Assembly: GCA_039029135.1 (NCBI GenBank)
Contig: JBCCGT010000029.1
Coordinates: 1 to 54,933, forward strand
DNA length: 54,933 bases
From: JALZVT01 sp039029135
GTDB taxonomy: Bacteria > Pseudomonadota > Gammaproteobacteria > Pseudomonadales > Azotimanducaceae
Direction: 5' to 3'
Part shown: piece by piece, positions 54,419-54,933 of the stretch
How positions within the stretch are numbered: position 1 is the stretch's first letter
Layout of the letters: the number at the start of each line of letters is the position of its first letter
Position numbers and translations under genes: made by a program
The notes under the pieces: generated by a model
The model's input: the letters and a program-made list of their open reading frames with translations, nothing else
Database searches by the model: none
Told to the model about the DNA's origin: nothing

Positions 54419-54933
54419 CAACCACTCTGGCCCGAACTTCTCGCCATCTCCGAGCTGACCAGAGTCGCTAGCAGCCGTTGGAAACGGTTCGCTGCAATCG
54501 CGACCCTGTGACTGTTCTGCCGACGACCAGGGACGGTTGTTGGCGGTCTCTCTTATTTCCTCGTGACGACGACCGATTGACCCGGACCGAGACCGAAAGC
54601 AACAAAAGCCAGAGCCCGGATATCACCGGTGGCAAAGGCGGCTGTTCCAACTGATTTCGATCCCTACGCCACCGGCGCCGACTTTGACTGCTGCGGCGCG
54701 GAATTTGGCGCGTCGAACTTGCGCGATAACGACGTGGGAGACAACTTCGCCTACGGGAAGGACCAGGGGGGTCAGAGTAAGGGTTCAGAGTCACGGTATT
54801 TCCCCATGGTGCCTTTACAAGGTGATTACTTCAACATTCTCAGCATACAGCAAGGACTTGACTTATCCCTACTTCAGTAAATCTGTTCTAAAACTCTCTT
54901 GTACGCTTTCTCTCATTCCATGAACTCCATCGC
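54419..54933. other. Terminal non-coding stretch
   Basis: These 515 bases hold no gene I can support. A copy of the 18-base repeat lies at 54429-54446. An open frame from 54629 to 54880 (83 codons) lacks a ribosome binding site and family features. TCAGAGT occurs twice, at 54772-54778 and 54785-54791, in a GGGGTCAGAGT context of the kind often seen beside small transposons. The last 100 bases are clearly more AT-rich than the rest, which could mark the edge of an inserted element beyond the window. Confidence 0.5.

Noticed and set aside
54629..54880. 83-codon open frame near the window end
   Set aside because: It has no ribosome binding site, atypical composition and no family resemblance. 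The repeated TCAGAGT motif inside suggests non-coding DNA.
1..54933. CRISPR arrays and tRNA or rRNA genes
   Set aside because: I saw no spaced direct repeats of CRISPR type and no sequence with a tRNA T-arm plus anticodon arm, and no rRNA signature. A dedicated tRNA search was not possible by eye.

Overview
The window is GC-rich, densely coding DNA from a gammaproteobacterium. The clearest lineage signs are gene orders typical of that class. One is the block ygfB - pepP - ubiH facing zapA - 6S RNA - fau. The others are ptsP next to rppH, and ilvA divergent from rpiA. A two-subunit glycine decarboxylase, an UrcA-family protein and a CadC/TolB/TPR regulator suggest an environmental, possibly marine lineage outside the Enterobacterales. 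I cannot name a genus.

Layout. 1-7.7 kb: two long homopolymer C tracts, a prolyl oligopeptidase lipoprotein, an ammonium-transporter-PAS-GGDEF-EAL fusion, a GT4 glycosyltransferase and a small lipoprotein. 7.9-9.8 kb: an acyl-CoA dehydrogenase downstream of a DsbA/FrnE-like gene whose first active-site cysteine codon is TGA. 10.1-13.4 kb: a frameshifted unknown gene, an aminoglycoside-phosphotransferase-fold kinase and a secreted unknown protein. 13.5-19 kb (minus strand): a two-domain DsbA-like protein, ptsP, rppH and an RlmI-like rRNA methyltransferase. 19.2-24 kb: a DUF255 thioredoxin-like protein overlapping a DUF748/AsmA-like protein. 24.1-27.1 kb: an urcA gene convergent with a LuxR-type two-component pair. 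27.1-34.8 kb (minus strand): gcvT-gcvH-gcvPA-gcvPB preceded by ygfB-pepP-ubiH. 35-37.4 kb: TIGR02449-like coiled coil, zapA, an unusually long 6S RNA, fau and a peptide deformylase. 37.5-41.2 kb: a less GC-rich insert with a probable outer-membrane protein and a membrane-anchored DUF2235 hydrolase. 41.3-44.8 kb: ilvA, rpiA and a thiolase. 44.9-51.6 kb: ECF sigma factor, probable anti-sigma factor, DUF4097 protein and a MacAB-like exporter with two FtsX-type permeases. 51.6-54.4 kb: a winged-helix/TolB/TPR regulator divergent from a cysteine-rich exported protein. The last 0.5 kb has no gene I can support.

The strongest unusual signal is at 9122-9760. A strong ribosome binding site and ATG lie upstream of an in-frame TGA, which falls exactly on the first position of a CPWC redox motif (read as UPWC). 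A 9-bp stem with a 5-nt G-rich loop follows, starting its loop 21 nt after the TGA, about where bacterial SECIS loops lie. Together these point to a selenoprotein of the DsbA superfamily. The selenocysteine machinery itself is not in the window. Second-tier signals are the Amt-PAS-GGDEF-EAL fusion, the enlarged 6S RNA, the DUF2235 insert and the sigma/DUF4097/exporter operon.
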